From contig JADKBB010000001.1 of the NCBI GenBank assembly GCA_016715195.1, positions 186,001-250,000 of the forward strand: 64,000 nucleotides of DNA, read 5' to 3'. The translations under genes were made by a program, and so were the position numbers. Shown here in pieces: positions 9,295 to 17,717 of the stretch (within the stretch, counting starts at the first letter, position 1; the number at the start of each line of letters is the position of its first letter). The DNA comes from Candidatus Villigracilis proximus (GTDB lineage Bacteria > Chloroflexota > Anaerolineae > Anaerolineales > Villigracilaceae). Under the pieces are notes generated by a model. That model was not told where the DNA came from. It did not search any database and saw only the letters and a program-made list of their open reading frames with translations.

Positions 9295-10743
9295 ATGTTT
9301 ACTCCCGTAATGTTCGCTTCTGTTCTTCCTGAGATTTTGATCCTGATCCTTGCCGTAATCCTGCTGTGCGTTGAGCCGTTCTGGAAGGAAGACCAGCGCC
9401 GCAATGCGGGCTGGCTCACCGCTGGCGGACTCTTCTTGATCATCATCGTCAGCCTGCTCTTTGGGCAGCCCGGCGAGCCGATTGCCGTCTTCGGTAATAT
9501 GATCCGCTTTGACTGGCTGGGATTCTTCTTCAAGATTCTCTTCATGTTCGCTGCCGCAGCGACCGCTCTGCTTTTGATGGATCATGAGAAAGCTGGACAG
9601 CGCGGCGAGGCATATCTTCTGCTTTTGGCCTCGCTTCTCGGCATGAACCTGATGGCTGTTTCGGCCGACCTGATCATGCTCTACCTTGCGATTGAGACCG
9701 CGTCGATTCCGCTTTATGTGCTCTCAGGCTTTTTACTGGCTGACGATCGTTCCACTGAGGCTGGTTTCAAGTATTTGCTGTTCGGTACACTGGCTTCGAC
9801 CATCATGCTTTACGGCTTTAGCTTGATCTTTGGTTTCGCCGGTACGACCAATATTTACATGCTCTCCCAGTTATTCACAAGCGGTGACATTTCTGTCCTG
9901 CTTGCGTTTAGTGTGTTTGCCCTGGTAATTGTAGGACTCGGCTTTAAACTTGCCATCGTCCCCTTCCAATTCTGGGCACCTGATGTGTATCAGGGTTCGC
10001 CGACTCCTGTGGCTGGTTTCCTTTCGACGGCGTCCAAGGCTGCGGGATTTGCGGTTGTCATCCGCTTCTTCTTTGTTGCCTTCCCCAGTTTCGCTCCCTC
10101 ATGGACGTTGATCTTTGCTGCGCTTGCGGCGATCACCATGACGGTCGGTAATCTGCTTGCGATCTCGCAGACCAATATCAAACGTCTGCTTGCGTATTCA
10201 TCCATTGCACATGCGGGTTACGCATTGATCGGTGTGGTGGCATTTAGTCAGTTGGGCGCGGCGAGTGTAGTCTTTTATCTCGCGGCTTATATTGCGACCA
10301 ACCTGCTCGCCTTCGGTGTGGTGATGGCTTTCAGTCGCATCACCGGCCTTGAAGAGATTCAGGATTACGCCGGCATGAGTCGACGCAACCCCTGGTTGGG
10401 ACTGATGATGCTTGCGGCTTTCCTATCATTGGCGGGCATGCCGCCTTTCGGTGGTTTTGTGTCGAAGGTCTTTGTCTTTGCGGCGGGTGTGCAGGCTGGT
10501 TACACATGGCTGGTCGTTGTGGGTATTCTTAACTCCATCATTGGTGTGTACTACTATCTCAATGCGATGAAGTTTGTCTATCTGTATCGTATGCCGAATG
10601 AAGACGAAGAGAATCACCCCATCCCGTTGACTCGTCCATATGCGATTGCGTTGGCGTTGCTGGCGCTGGGTGTGATCTTGGTCGGCACAGTATTCGCTCC
10701 GTGGTTTAGCTGGTCTGACGCGGCGGCATTGAATTTGTTCTAG
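9295..10743 (+). CDS. nuoN: NADH-quinone oxidoreductase subunit N
   Basis: Third antiporter-like pump subunit of the membrane arm, 482 residues. Characteristic segments are LYLAIETASIPLYVLSGFL (helix 5 glutamate), GLGFKLAIVPFQFWAPDVYQ (helix 7 lysine), TASKAAGFAVVIRFF, and NIKRLLAYSSIAHAGYALIG. The ATG follows the stop of the second nuoM directly, with GGGAGGTG serving as the ribosome site inside its last codons, so translation is probably coupled. This is the last gene of the nuo cluster. Confidence 0.95.
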   Translation: MFTPVMFASVLPEILILILAVILLCVEPFWKEDQRRNAGWLTAGGLFLIIIVSLLFGQPGEPIAVFGNMIRFDWLGFFFKILFMFAAAATALLLMDHEKAGQRGEAYLLLLASLLGMNLMAVSADLIMLYLAIETASIPLYVLSGFLLADDRSTEAGFKYLLFGTLASTIMLYGFSLIFGFAGTTNIYMLSQLFTSGDISVLLAFSVFALVIVGLGFKLAIVPFQFWAPDVYQGSPTPVAGFLSTASKAAGFAVVIRFFFVAFPSFAPSWTLIFAALAAITMTVGNLLAISQTNIKRLLAYSSIAHAGYALIGVVAFSQLGAASVVFYLAAYIATNLLAFGVVMAFSRITGLEEIQDYAGMSRRNPWLGLMMLAAFLSLAGMPPFGGFVSKVFVFAAGVQAGYTWLVVVGILNSIIGVYYYLNAMKFVYLYRMPNEDEENHPIPLTRPYAIALALLALGVILVGTVFAPWFSWSDAAALNLF

Positions 10744-10750
10744 GAAATCT

Positions 10751-10806
10751 GACCGTGGACAATGGACGGTAGACCATGGTTTATCGTCCATCGTTCACGG
10801 TTTATC
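10751..10806. repeat. Interspersed palindromic repeat (GTGGACAATGGACG type)
   Basis: CCGTGGACAATGGACG is mirrored, with two mismatches, by CGTCCATCGTTCACGG after a spacer containing GTAGACCATGG. The element sits 10 bases after nuoN and may double as the 3' end hairpin of the nuo mRNA. The internal units (GGACAATGGAC, GTAGACCATGG) look like a tandem-derived repeat family. Confidence 0.6.
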
Positions 10807-10947
10807 GAATTTTACAGAAAGCAGAAGCAGGTCAAAGGTCCAGAAGTGAGGCGTTGAATGGGGGGCGGATGGCTTGGATGGCGGAAATACCTTGCAGTGT
10901 GGAGAAATTCACCTGGGCAGACATCCAAACCAGTTTTTGATTTCCGT

Positions 10948-10977
10948 TTGACAGCCCTTTGACCTGTCAGTTATAAT
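10948..10977 (+). promoter_or_regulatory. Near-consensus sigma70 promoter of the F0 operon
   Basis: TTGACA (10948-10953) and TATAAT (10972-10977) are both perfect hexamers separated by 18 bases. The atpI ATG begins only 8 bases after the -10 box, so a transcript starting at the usual distance would begin at or next to the start codon, giving a leaderless mRNA. Confidence 0.75.
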
Positions 10978-10985
10978 CGTGCGAC

Positions 10986-11264
10986 ATGACACAATCAAAG
11001 CAAACCAATCGTCAGAATATGGTGTACACCCTGCTCGTGGTAATGATCGGGCAGGTGGGTTGTATCACCATAGCTATTATTCTGGCTTCTGTGTTTGGCG
11101 GGGTGTGGCTTGATAATACTTTTGGAACGAAACCGGTGTTTACACTGGTGTTGTTATTTGCTGGAATCCCTCTTTCGGTCTTCCTGATGATGTATGCGGC
11201 GCGAAAAACGCTGGCGCGTCTGAGGGAAAAATACGAAGCCGAAGAGAAACAAACTACTGCTTAG
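10986..11264 (+). CDS. atpI: AtpZ/AtpI-type ATP synthase assembly protein
   Basis: A 92-residue protein with two membrane helices (QVGCITIAIILASVFGGVWLD and PVFTLVLLFAGIPLSVFLMMY) and a charged C-terminal tail. This size and topology, directly before the ATP synthase a subunit, match the AtpI/AtpZ helpers that assist c-ring assembly or magnesium uptake. Helix 1 continues into the LDxxFGTKP turn typical of the family. No ribosome binding site precedes the ATG, consistent with the promoter lying 8 bases upstream. Confidence 0.8.
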   Translation: MTQSKQTNRQNMVYTLLVVMIGQVGCITIAIILASVFGGVWLDNTFGTKPVFTLVLLFAGIPLSVFLMMYAARKTLARLREKYEAEEKQTTA

Positions 11265-11273
11265 GAGGCGGGC

Positions 11274-12269
11274 TTGGAGACCCAAAAAACGTACCCCCTG
11301 GCGGCGCTGGATTGTTCTAGTGCTTATGATCGCTGGTTTTATTCTGGGCGGGATTTATGTCCCGGTTCAGCCTGAAATCACGGTTGCCGCCGAAAAATTG
11401 ATCGAGGAGCCACTGATTGAGAATTTTCTTGGTCTGCTGGCCCCTTCTATTTGGTAAATACTCTCCCCACTTTGGCAGTGACGATTGTCCTGCTGTTGGT
11501 GATTGGATTTGCCGCGAACCGTTCACTTAAGAAGAGCCAACAGACTGATCTCGTGCCGACTGGTATTGGCAACGTGATGGAAGCCATTTTGGAAATGTTG
11601 TACAACATGACCGAAGGCTCTGCTGGCACGAAGTGGGCGAAGGCGATCTTCCCCTGGTTTGCAACGATCATGATCTATGTGTTGTTCGCGAACCTGCTTA
11701 AGTTGATCCCTGGCTTTGAGTCGATCGGTGTGATCCACCACGCTCATGGCGAAGGTCATGCAATTGCTGAGTTGGGCGGCGGTTGGGCGAATATTCTGCC
11801 TGAGAAGCTGGAACATGACGGCTATATTCTGGCCCCATTCTTCCGCGGTATCTCTGTGGATTTGAATTTCACCCTCTCATTGGCTTTGATCTCGTTCTTC
11901 TCGATTCAGGTGATTGGCGTTCGTGCCCAGGGACTTGGCTACTTCAGCAAGTTCTTCAATACCAAGCGCATGTTCAAAGTGCCGTTCTTCGGCGCGATGG
12001 ATTTCCTCGTTGGTTTGCTGGAAATCATCTCTGAATTCGCGAAGATCCTTTCATTCACATTCCGTCTTTTCGGTAATATGTTCGCGGGTGTGGTGTTGGT
12101 GGCTGTGGTTGCTTCATTGCTCGGCAAGATCAGTATTTTGCCTTCAATGATCATGATGTTCGAATTGTTCGTGGGTGTCATTCAAGCCTTCGTGTTCGGT
12201 ATGTTGACCATGGTATTCATGGCAATGGCCACACAGGGTCATGGCGACGAAGAACACGCTGAACATTAA
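11274..12269 (+). CDS. atpB: ATP synthase F0 subunit a (two compensating frame breaks)
   Basis: Subunit a forms the proton half-channels against the c-ring. The likely start is TTG 11274, placed after TTAGGAGG. The first codons read METQK. The frame then changes at the A run 11284-11289 and continues KRTPWRRWIVLVLMIAGFIL to ENFLGLLAP. It changes back at the C run 11441-11444, after which FYLVNTLPTLAVTIVLL continues to the end. One extra A and one missing C explain both breaks. The essential arginine helix is intact in SFTFRLFGNMFAGVVLV. About 331 residues when repaired. Reading only from 11451 would lose the first membrane helix. Confidence 0.9.
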
Positions 12270-12324
12270 TTTGTTTAAAAAATAATTCATAAATAATTAG
12301 GATAAACCTAAGGAGGCTTGTAAC

Positions 12325-12564
12325 ATGGAAGGAAGTATTTTAGACGCGATGCGCTACGTAGGCGCAGGTTTGGCAATGATCGGCGCCGCAGGCGCAGGTG
12401 TGGGTATTGGTTTGAGCGTGCAGGGTGCTCTTGGCGGTATGGCTCGCAACCCCGATACATATGGTAACTTGTTGACCAACATGATCCTCGGCGTGGCGTT
12501 CTCTGAATCCATTGCTATTTATTGTTTGGTTATCGCGTTCCTTATGCTCTTCAAAGTCGTGTAA
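12325..12564 (+). CDS. atpE: ATP synthase F0 subunit c
   Basis: The 79-residue rotor hairpin. Helix 1 has the glycine motif GAAGAGVGIGLSVQGALGG, the polar loop is ARNPD, and helix 2 carries the ion-binding glutamate in GVAFSESIAIYCL. The Ser after Glu and the Tyr five residues on are shared with sodium-type rings. The helix 1 Gln of those rings is Ile here and the Val two before Glu is Phe, so proton specificity is more likely. A strong AAGGAGG lies 8 bases before the ATG. There are 55 bases after atpB. Confidence 0.95.
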   Translation: MEGSILDAMRYVGAGLAMIGAAGAGVGIGLSVQGALGGMARNPDTYGNLLTNMILGVAFSESIAIYCLVIAFLMLFKVV

Positions 12565-12582
12565 TTCAAGGAGCATTGAAAC

Positions 12583-13302
12583 ATGGAAGCTCTTGGTATT
12601 AATCTTGGATTACTCATTGTTCAGTTGATCGCGTTCGCAATTGTGTTCCTCACATTGAACGCCTGGGTCTACAAACCCATCCTGGACATGATGGAATCCC
12701 GCAAGACAAAGATCGCACAAGGTTTGGAAGATGCTCGTGTTGCTTCCGAAGCCCGCGCGAACGCTGAAAAAGAAGCCGCCAAAGTCCTCGCTGAAGCTCA
12801 GGCCGAAGCGGGCAAGGTTGTTCGTGAAGCCACTGAGCGCGCCGCTTCCGCCGGCAAAGATGTGAAAGCCGCCGCCGAAGCCGAAGCCGCCAAGGCTCGC
12901 GAAGCTGCCATGGCCGAAGCTGAACTCGAACGCAATCGCATTCTCGGCGATCTGCGCGGACAGGTTGCCGCTCTCGCCATTGCCGCTGCCAACAAGCTCG
13001 TTGGCGAAGCTCTGGACGACAAGAAGCAGCATGCCTTGATCAACGAGTTCTTCTCTGGTGTGAATGCCGGCAAGGTTGTGGTGCTCGAAGGTGAAATGAA
13101 GGGCGATTCCGCTCTGGTCACCAGCGCGCTTCCGCTCACCAGCCAGGAACAGGAAACCGTGAAGAAGAGCGTCTCTGCGAAGGAAGTTACCTTCAAAGTT
13201 GATCCCTCCATTCTCGGCGGCCTCGTCATCAAAGTCGGTGACAAAGTCCTCGATGGTTCCGTCGCTGGCAAGCTCGAAGGTCTGCGCCAGACTTTGAAGT
13301 AA
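12583..13302 (+). CDS. atpF: Fused ATP synthase subunits b and delta (C-terminal domain)
   Basis: A 239-residue peripheral stalk protein. Residues 1-30 are the membrane helix of subunit b (NLGLLIVQLIAFAIVFLTLNAWVYKP), and residues 31-155 are the alanine/glutamate-rich coiled coil ending in a b-type segment (IAAANKLVGEALDDKKQHALINEF). Residues 165-239 match the C-terminal domain of delta: VPL-like ALPLTSQEQETVKK, then VDPSILGGLVIKVGDKVLDGSV and LEGLRQTLK. The N-terminal helical domain of delta, which normally caps the F1 head, is absent, and no separate atpH follows. The next gene is murE. A full b-delta fusion is known in mycobacteria; this shorter form is different. Confidence 0.88.
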   Translation: MEALGINLGLLIVQLIAFAIVFLTLNAWVYKPILDMMESRKTKIAQGLEDARVASEARANAEKEAAKVLAEAQAEAGKVVREATERAASAGKDVKAAAEAEAAKAREAAMAEAELERNRILGDLRGQVAALAIAAANKLVGEALDDKKQHALINEFFSGVNAGKVVVLEGEMKGDSALVTSALPLTSQEQETVKKSVSAKEVTFKVDPSILGGLVIKVGDKVLDGSVAGKLEGLRQTLK

Positions 13303-13321
13303 GATTTTTCATTTGATATCG

Positions 13322-13356
13322 AAAGGGTTTTGGTAAAATTACCAGAACCCTTTTTG
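13322..13356 (+). terminator. Intrinsic terminator of the F0 operon
   Basis: AAAGGGTTTTGGTAA pairs with TTACCAGAACCCTTT through a two-base loop with one G-T pair, followed by a T run. It lies 20 bases after the fused atpF-atpH stop, confirming that the operon ends without F1 genes. Confidence 0.85.
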
Positions 13357-13392
13357 TTTTAAACCATGATGAACGGAGATAAACAGAGATAA

Positions 13393-14961
13393 ATGCTTCT
13401 AAAAAACTTGTTTGTTGACTTTCCATATTCTATTCCAACGACTTTGACTGACGCAGAAATCACGGGCATTGCCATAGACAGCCGCGCAGTGAAGCCGGGT
13501 TATCTTTTCGTTGCCATGCAGGGCGGCTCTGTCGACGGGCATAATTACATCCCAAAGGCGATTGAGAATGGCGCTGTTGCAATTATCGGGGACAGGGATT
13601 TGAGCGGACTCAACGTCCCATACGTTCGACTCGAAAACCCGCGTCAGGCTCTGACCTTTTTAGCTGCTGCCTTTTACAACTGGCCTGCCCGCAAGCTGAC
13701 AGTGATCGGCGTCACCGGCACGGACGGCAAAACCACCACGAGTAATATCCTCTATAAAATTTTGATCGCCGCAGGGATTCGGGCGGGGATGATCTCAACG
13801 GTCAATGCGGTGATCGGTGACGAAGTGTTGGATACAGGCTTCCATGTCACCACGCCTGATGCGCATGACGTGCAGCGTTATCTGGCAAAGATGGTTGACT
13901 CTGGGTTGACCCATGTGGTACTGGAAACCACGTCACATGGCTGGTCGCAACATCGCGTGGATGCCTGCGAGTTTGATATTGGCGTGGTCACGAATATCAC
14001 ACACGAACATTTTGATGAGCACGGTAGTTATGAAAACTATCGCGCCGCAAAAGCGCGTTTGTTCAGCAGCCTGGAGCGGACAAAGGAAAAGCTGGCGGGA
14101 AATCCGCGCTTGGGTGTGATCAATCGCGATGATCGTTCTTTTGAATTTCTCAATGAGTTTATTAAAACAAAGAAATTAAATTACGGTCTGGGTCACTCTG
14201 CCGATGTCCGTGCAGAGAATGTGCAATATAGTGCTTCAGGGATCGAATTCACTGCTGTTGCAAAAGATTTTCGTGTAGAGGTGAAGAGCGATTTGGTCGG
14301 GGCGTATAACGTCTCAAATTGCCTCGCAGCGCTCACAGCCGCTGTCTACGGGCTTGGCGTTGACCCTGAGACCGCTGCGCGCGGTATAGCCGCATTGGAC
14401 GGCATTCCCGGCCGCATGGAGCAGATCAAGCTCGGGCAGAACTTCATCGCAATTGTGGATTTTGCCCATACGCCGAATGCGCTCAAAGTGGCTTTGGAAG
14501 CAGGCAGGAAAATGACTCAGGGCAGGGTCATTTCCATTTTTGGCTCCGCAGGCCTGAGAGACAAAGAGAAGCGCCGCATGATGGCAGAGACATCCATCGA
14601 ACTGGCAGACTTGTCCATTTTGACGGCTGAAGATCCGCGCACAGAATCATTGGATGGGATTCTCGAAGAGATGGCGGAGGGCGCTCGGTCAAAAGGCGGG
14701 CGTGAAGGGGAGACGTTCTGGCGTATCGCGGATCGCGGCGAAGCTATTAAATTTGCGCTCAGGCTTGCCCGTGAAGGAGATATTGTCCTCTCGTGCGGCA
14801 AGGGACATGAACAATCGATGTGCTTTGGGAAGACCGAATACTTGTGGGATGATCGCACCGCCATGCGCTCTGCACTCGCGGAATTTTTAGGTGTTGAAGG
14901 TCCACAGATGCCGTATCTTCCTTCGCAGGATAAAAGTGAAAAAGACTGGCTGGCTGGGTAG
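13393..14961 (+). CDS. murE: UDP-N-acetylmuramyl-tripeptide synthetase (MurE)
   Basis: A cytoplasmic ligase that adds the third amino acid to the peptidoglycan stem peptide, 522 residues. The N-terminal UDP-binding domain has IAIDSRAVKPGYLFVAM. The ATP loop is GVTGTDGKTTTSNILYK, and the central motifs are TTPDAHDVQ, ETTSHGWSQHRV and THEHFDEHGSYENYRAAKARLF. The C-terminal domain has DFAHTPNALKVAL and FGSAGLRDKEKRRMM. The specificity loop reads EDPRTE where diaminopimelate enzymes have DNPR and lysine enzymes DDPN-like, so the added residue cannot be assigned; ornithine is a possibility known from Chloroflexus walls. No other mur genes are nearby. Confidence 0.9.
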   Translation: MLLKNLFVDFPYSIPTTLTDAEITGIAIDSRAVKPGYLFVAMQGGSVDGHNYIPKAIENGAVAIIGDRDLSGLNVPYVRLENPRQALTFLAAAFYNWPARKLTVIGVTGTDGKTTTSNILYKILIAAGIRAGMISTVNAVIGDEVLDTGFHVTTPDAHDVQRYLAKMVDSGLTHVVLETTSHGWSQHRVDACEFDIGVVTNITHEHFDEHGSYENYRAAKARLFSSLERTKEKLAGNPRLGVINRDDRSFEFLNEFIKTKKLNYGLGHSADVRAENVQYSASGIEFTAVAKDFRVEVKSDLVGAYNVSNCLAALTAAVYGLGVDPETAARGIAALDGIPGRMEQIKLGQNFIAIVDFAHTPNALKVALEAGRKMTQGRVISIFGSAGLRDKEKRRMMAETSIELADLSILTAEDPRTESLDGILEEMAEGARSKGGREGETFWRIADRGEAIKFALRLAREGDIVLSCGKGHEQSMCFGKTEYLWDDRTAMRSALAEFLGVEGPQMPYLPSQDKSEKDWLAG

Positions 14962-14963
14962 AG

Positions 14964-15425
14964 ATGATTCATTATTTGCATCGTGAACAAAATATTCCCG
15001 CTCCCATGAATACGGTATGGGAATATTTTTCAGACCCGAAGAATCTGAATCCCATTACACCGCCGGATATGAATTTTGAGATCATCGCGGGTGGTGACGT
15101 TAATATGTATGAAGGCCAGATCATTGAATACCGTGTTGAATTTTTGCGCGGAGTAAAGTCACTTTGGCTGACTGAAATTGCGCATGTGCGTGACCATCAA
15201 TATTTTGTGGATGAGCAGCGTGTGGGGCCGTATCGCTTTTGGTATCACGAACATCATTTTTCGCAGACCGCCTCCGGTGTGAAAATGATCGACCATGTGA
15301 CCTACGCTCCGCCTTATGGAATATTGGGTGACATGGTCAACGCATTGTGGATCAGGCAAAAGCTGGAGGGAATCTTTAATTTTCGATTTCAAAAAATAGA
15401 TGAAATATTCGGGAGCAGCAAATGA
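14964..15425 (+). CDS. SRPBCC-fold (polyketide cyclase/coenzyme Q-binding-like) protein
   Basis: A 153-residue single-domain protein beginning with the ligand-pocket pattern of the family, REQNIPAPMNTVWEYFSDPKNL, followed by PPDMNFEI, strands rich in aromatic residues (YRFWYHEHHF) and a C-terminal helix WIRQKLEGIFNFRFQKI. Members bind hydrophobic ligands in a helix-grip cavity; no ligand can be named. It starts 2 bases after the murE stop and overlaps the next gene by 4 bases, so the three are probably one transcript. Confidence 0.8.
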   Translation: MIHYLHREQNIPAPMNTVWEYFSDPKNLNPITPPDMNFEIIAGGDVNMYEGQIIEYRVEFLRGVKSLWLTEIAHVRDHQYFVDEQRVGPYRFWYHEHHFSQTASGVKMIDHVTYAPPYGILGDMVNALWIRQKLEGIFNFRFQKIDEIFGSSK

Positions 15426-16015
15426 CAAACTGGATCGCCCCTGTGACATTGACCGGCAAACATGCCCGCCTTGAACCGTTGAGCGAGGCGCACATCCCCG
15501 GGCTGACGGAGATCGGCGTGGGACAGAACTTCTGGCATTTCATGTTGTATGGCGACATGAACACCGAAGCCGATATGCAGAACTGGGTTGCGGATATTAT
15601 GGGTCGTGGTCAACGGGGTACGGACCTGCCATTTGCAGTGATCGACCTCGCATCAGACCGTGTGGCAAGCGCAACCCGTTATTTAAATGTCATGCCCAAC
15701 GACCGCGGACTTGAGATCGGCGGTACCTGGTATGGGGTTGATTTTCAGCGCACGGCCATCAACACGGAATGTAAATATTTATTGATGGCTCATGCTTTTG
15801 AGACATTGCACGCCATCCGTGTGCAGTTGAAAACCGACTCGCGCAACGAGCGTTCGCAAAAAGCCATTGAACGCCTTGGCGCAAAGAAGGAAGGCGTGCT
15901 CCGTAATCACATGATATTGCCCGATGGATATTTCAGGCATTCGGTGTTTTATAGCATTTTGGATACCGAATGGCCGGATGTGAAGAAAAATCTGGAAACA
16001 AAGTTAGGCAGTTAA
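15422..16015 (+). CDS. GNAT N-acetyltransferase, RimJ/RimL type
   Basis: A 197-residue acetyltransferase. It has the RimL-type opening (LTGKHARLEPLSEAH), the central strand and helix GLEIGGTWYGVDFQRTAINTECKYLLMAHAFE, and the RNERSQKAIERLGAKKEGVLRNH motif that binds acetyl-CoA and places the alpha-amino substrate. The ATG overlaps the preceding stop by 4 bases (ATGA). Relatives acetylate ribosomal protein N termini or small amines; the substrate is unknown. Confidence 0.85.
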   Translation: MTNWIAPVTLTGKHARLEPLSEAHIPGLTEIGVGQNFWHFMLYGDMNTEADMQNWVADIMGRGQRGTDLPFAVIDLASDRVASATRYLNVMPNDRGLEIGGTWYGVDFQRTAINTECKYLLMAHAFETLHAIRVQLKTDSRNERSQKAIERLGAKKEGVLRNHMILPDGYFRHSVFYSILDTEWPDVKKNLETKLGS

Positions 16016-16431
16016 CCTTCTGTCAGATCGTTGAAGGGGTGAATGGCTAAAATTGCATCAAACTCTTTTTGTTTTCTCTCCGCCCACGCCGGGTTTGCCT
16101 TGTTGAGATTTTCAATGGTTTTTGCAAACAACACACGGCGAAAGCTCTGTCCTTTGATTCTGTTCTTGAATTCATAGGTGGAGGCCAGTCCCCAGGCGAG
16201 TTCGCTTACGAGCCAGTAAAGAAGTTCATCCTTATCACGGGTGGACTTTTTGCTTAAGTCCAAACCTCTTTCGGTGGCGATGTAGTGATAGGTGTCATCT
16301 TCGATCTCAAGGTGTGATGTGCCGTCGTCGCCGCGTGTGGTTTGGATCAGTGCATTTAGAATTGCGGGGTTGATGCGGCGGCAGTATTCGTTGTACTCAA
16401 TTTGAATCTGTTCAATGGATGGCAGGGTCAT
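16012..16431 (-). CDS. Imm63-like orphan immunity protein
   Basis: A 139-residue soluble protein whose segments YHYIATERGLDLSKKSTRDKDELLYW and FRRVLFAKTIENLNKANPAWAERKQ resemble the Imm63 family found beside polymorphic toxins. No toxin or secretion gene accompanies it; neighbours are an acetyltransferase (convergent, tails overlapping by 4 bases) and an MFS transporter. The family call is from memory of the motif pattern and should be tested by profile search. Confidence 0.6.
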   Translation of the reverse strand: MTLPSIEQIQIEYNEYCRRINPAILNALIQTTRGDDGTSHLEIEDDTYHYIATERGLDLSKKSTRDKDELLYWLVSELAWGLASTYEFKNRIKGQSFRRVLFAKTIENLNKANPAWAERKQKEFDAILAIHPFNDLTEG

Positions 16432-16483
16432 TTTGATTCTCTTTCGGGGAAAAAATATTTCAGGACGCTGAATCAGGTTTCAG

Positions 16484-17713
16484 TTAAGCGTGAAGCGCTG
16501 CGCGGGATTTGGTGATGTTGTTGAGCACGGTCAAGCCGAGGGCGCTGGTCAGGCCGATCAGCAGACCTCCGATCCAAATCGCTTGTGGAAATAAGTTGTC
16601 GTTTAAAAATCCGCCGATGAGCGGGGCGAGTGTGCGGGCGAGACCCCAGCCGAGCCAATAAACAGACATGTATCTGCCGCGCAGATCGGCGGGCGCGATA
16701 TCTGCCACGTATTTACTGGCGGTGGGCACGAGCGTGAGTTCGCCAAATGTGAGTATGACCATGCTGAGCCAGAAGCCCCAAAAGCCGGTCATCAGCGCCA
16801 CGCTGCCTGCGCCGATGGCGTAGATCAGCATTCCTGCGGTTGCAACGGGAAGCGTTTTATAGCGTCGTGTAATTTGGGTTACTGAAAATTGAATGAAGAC
16901 ACACATCAAGGCGTTGGTGGTGGGAATCCATCCGTATAGAGCTTCGGGGATGTTGAAATTTATTTTTGCGTAGACAGGCATGAGGATCCACAACATGGTG
17001 GGCGCGATCAGACCGATTGCCATCAAGAAAACGAATGCTGTATAACGTTTATCGCGGAAGACGCGCGCGTATCCCTCTTTGTCCTGTGCCTGTTCGGCTA
17101 AAGAATTGGTTTTTGTTACGCTGAGTGTTTTATCGAGTGTTTCGTGTGCAAGAAAGAAAAGCAGCAAACTATAAATAATGAAGCCTGCTGCCGCTCCATA
17201 AAATGCAAAATTGTAGGATGTGGATGCGAGAAATCCGCCAACTGCAGGGCCAATGCCAAAAGCTGCATTATTTGCGATGCGGTTAATTGCGTAGGCTTCG
17301 GTGCGTTTTTCCGAGGGAATCATATCGGCCAGCATGGCATCTGCGCCCACCTGGTAAAGTGGGTTTGATAAGCCGATGAGGATCATCAGGATTACGAATT
17401 GCGGGTAGGTCTCTGCGCGCATCAGGAAGAAATATGCGATGCCGTTCAGTGCAAGGCTGAAGACCATCACCACTTTGCGCCCAATTTTATCTGCGAGTGT
17501 GCCGGCCAGGAAGGAAGAGAGCAGCCCCGTGCCGGCGTTGATGGAGATCAGCACGGCTACCGTACTGAGCGGCAGGTGAAGTTTTCCGCTGGCGTAAATG
17601 AGCAGGAAGGGCCAGATCATACTTCCGCCCGCTGTGCTGATGATGATGCCTGCGATCATCAACCAAAATTGGCGCGGATATTCATTAAAGAGGGATTTTA
17701 TTTTATATAGCAC
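16484..17713 (-). CDS. MFS transporter, drug-efflux type
   Basis: A 409-residue, 12-helix major facilitator. The loop 2-3 signature GTLADKIGRKVVM and the second-half equivalent DLRGRYMSVYWLGWGLAR are clear, and motif C-like glycine-rich NAAFGIGPAVGGFLA lies in helix 5, which suggests a proton-driven exporter. It starts 4 bases after the acetyltransferase gene on the same strand, so they may be co-transcribed as a resistance-type pair. The substrate is unknown. Confidence 0.85.
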   Translation of the reverse strand: MLYKIKSLFNEYPRQFWLMIAGIIISTAGGSMIWPFLLIYASGKLHLPLSTVAVLISINAGTGLLSSFLAGTLADKIGRKVVMVFSLALNGIAYFFLMRAETYPQFVILMILIGLSNPLYQVGADAMLADMIPSEKRTEAYAINRIANNAAFGIGPAVGGFLASTSYNFAFYGAAAGFIIYSLLLFFLAHETLDKTLSVTKTNSLAEQAQDKEGYARVFRDKRYTAFVFLMAIGLIAPTMLWILMPVYAKINFNIPEALYGWIPTTNALMCVFIQFSVTQITRRYKTLPVATAGMLIYAIGAGSVALMTGFWGFWLSMVILTFGELTLVPTASKYVADIAPADLRGRYMSVYWLGWGLARTLAPLIGGFLNDNLFPQAIWIGGLLIGLTSALGLTVLNNITKSRAALHA

Positions 17714-17717
17714 TTTG

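Noticed and set aside
12325..12564. Sodium-driven c-ring
   Set aside because: Glu-Ser and Tyr are present in helix 2, but the helix 1 Gln needed for sodium binding is Ile and the Val before Glu is Phe.
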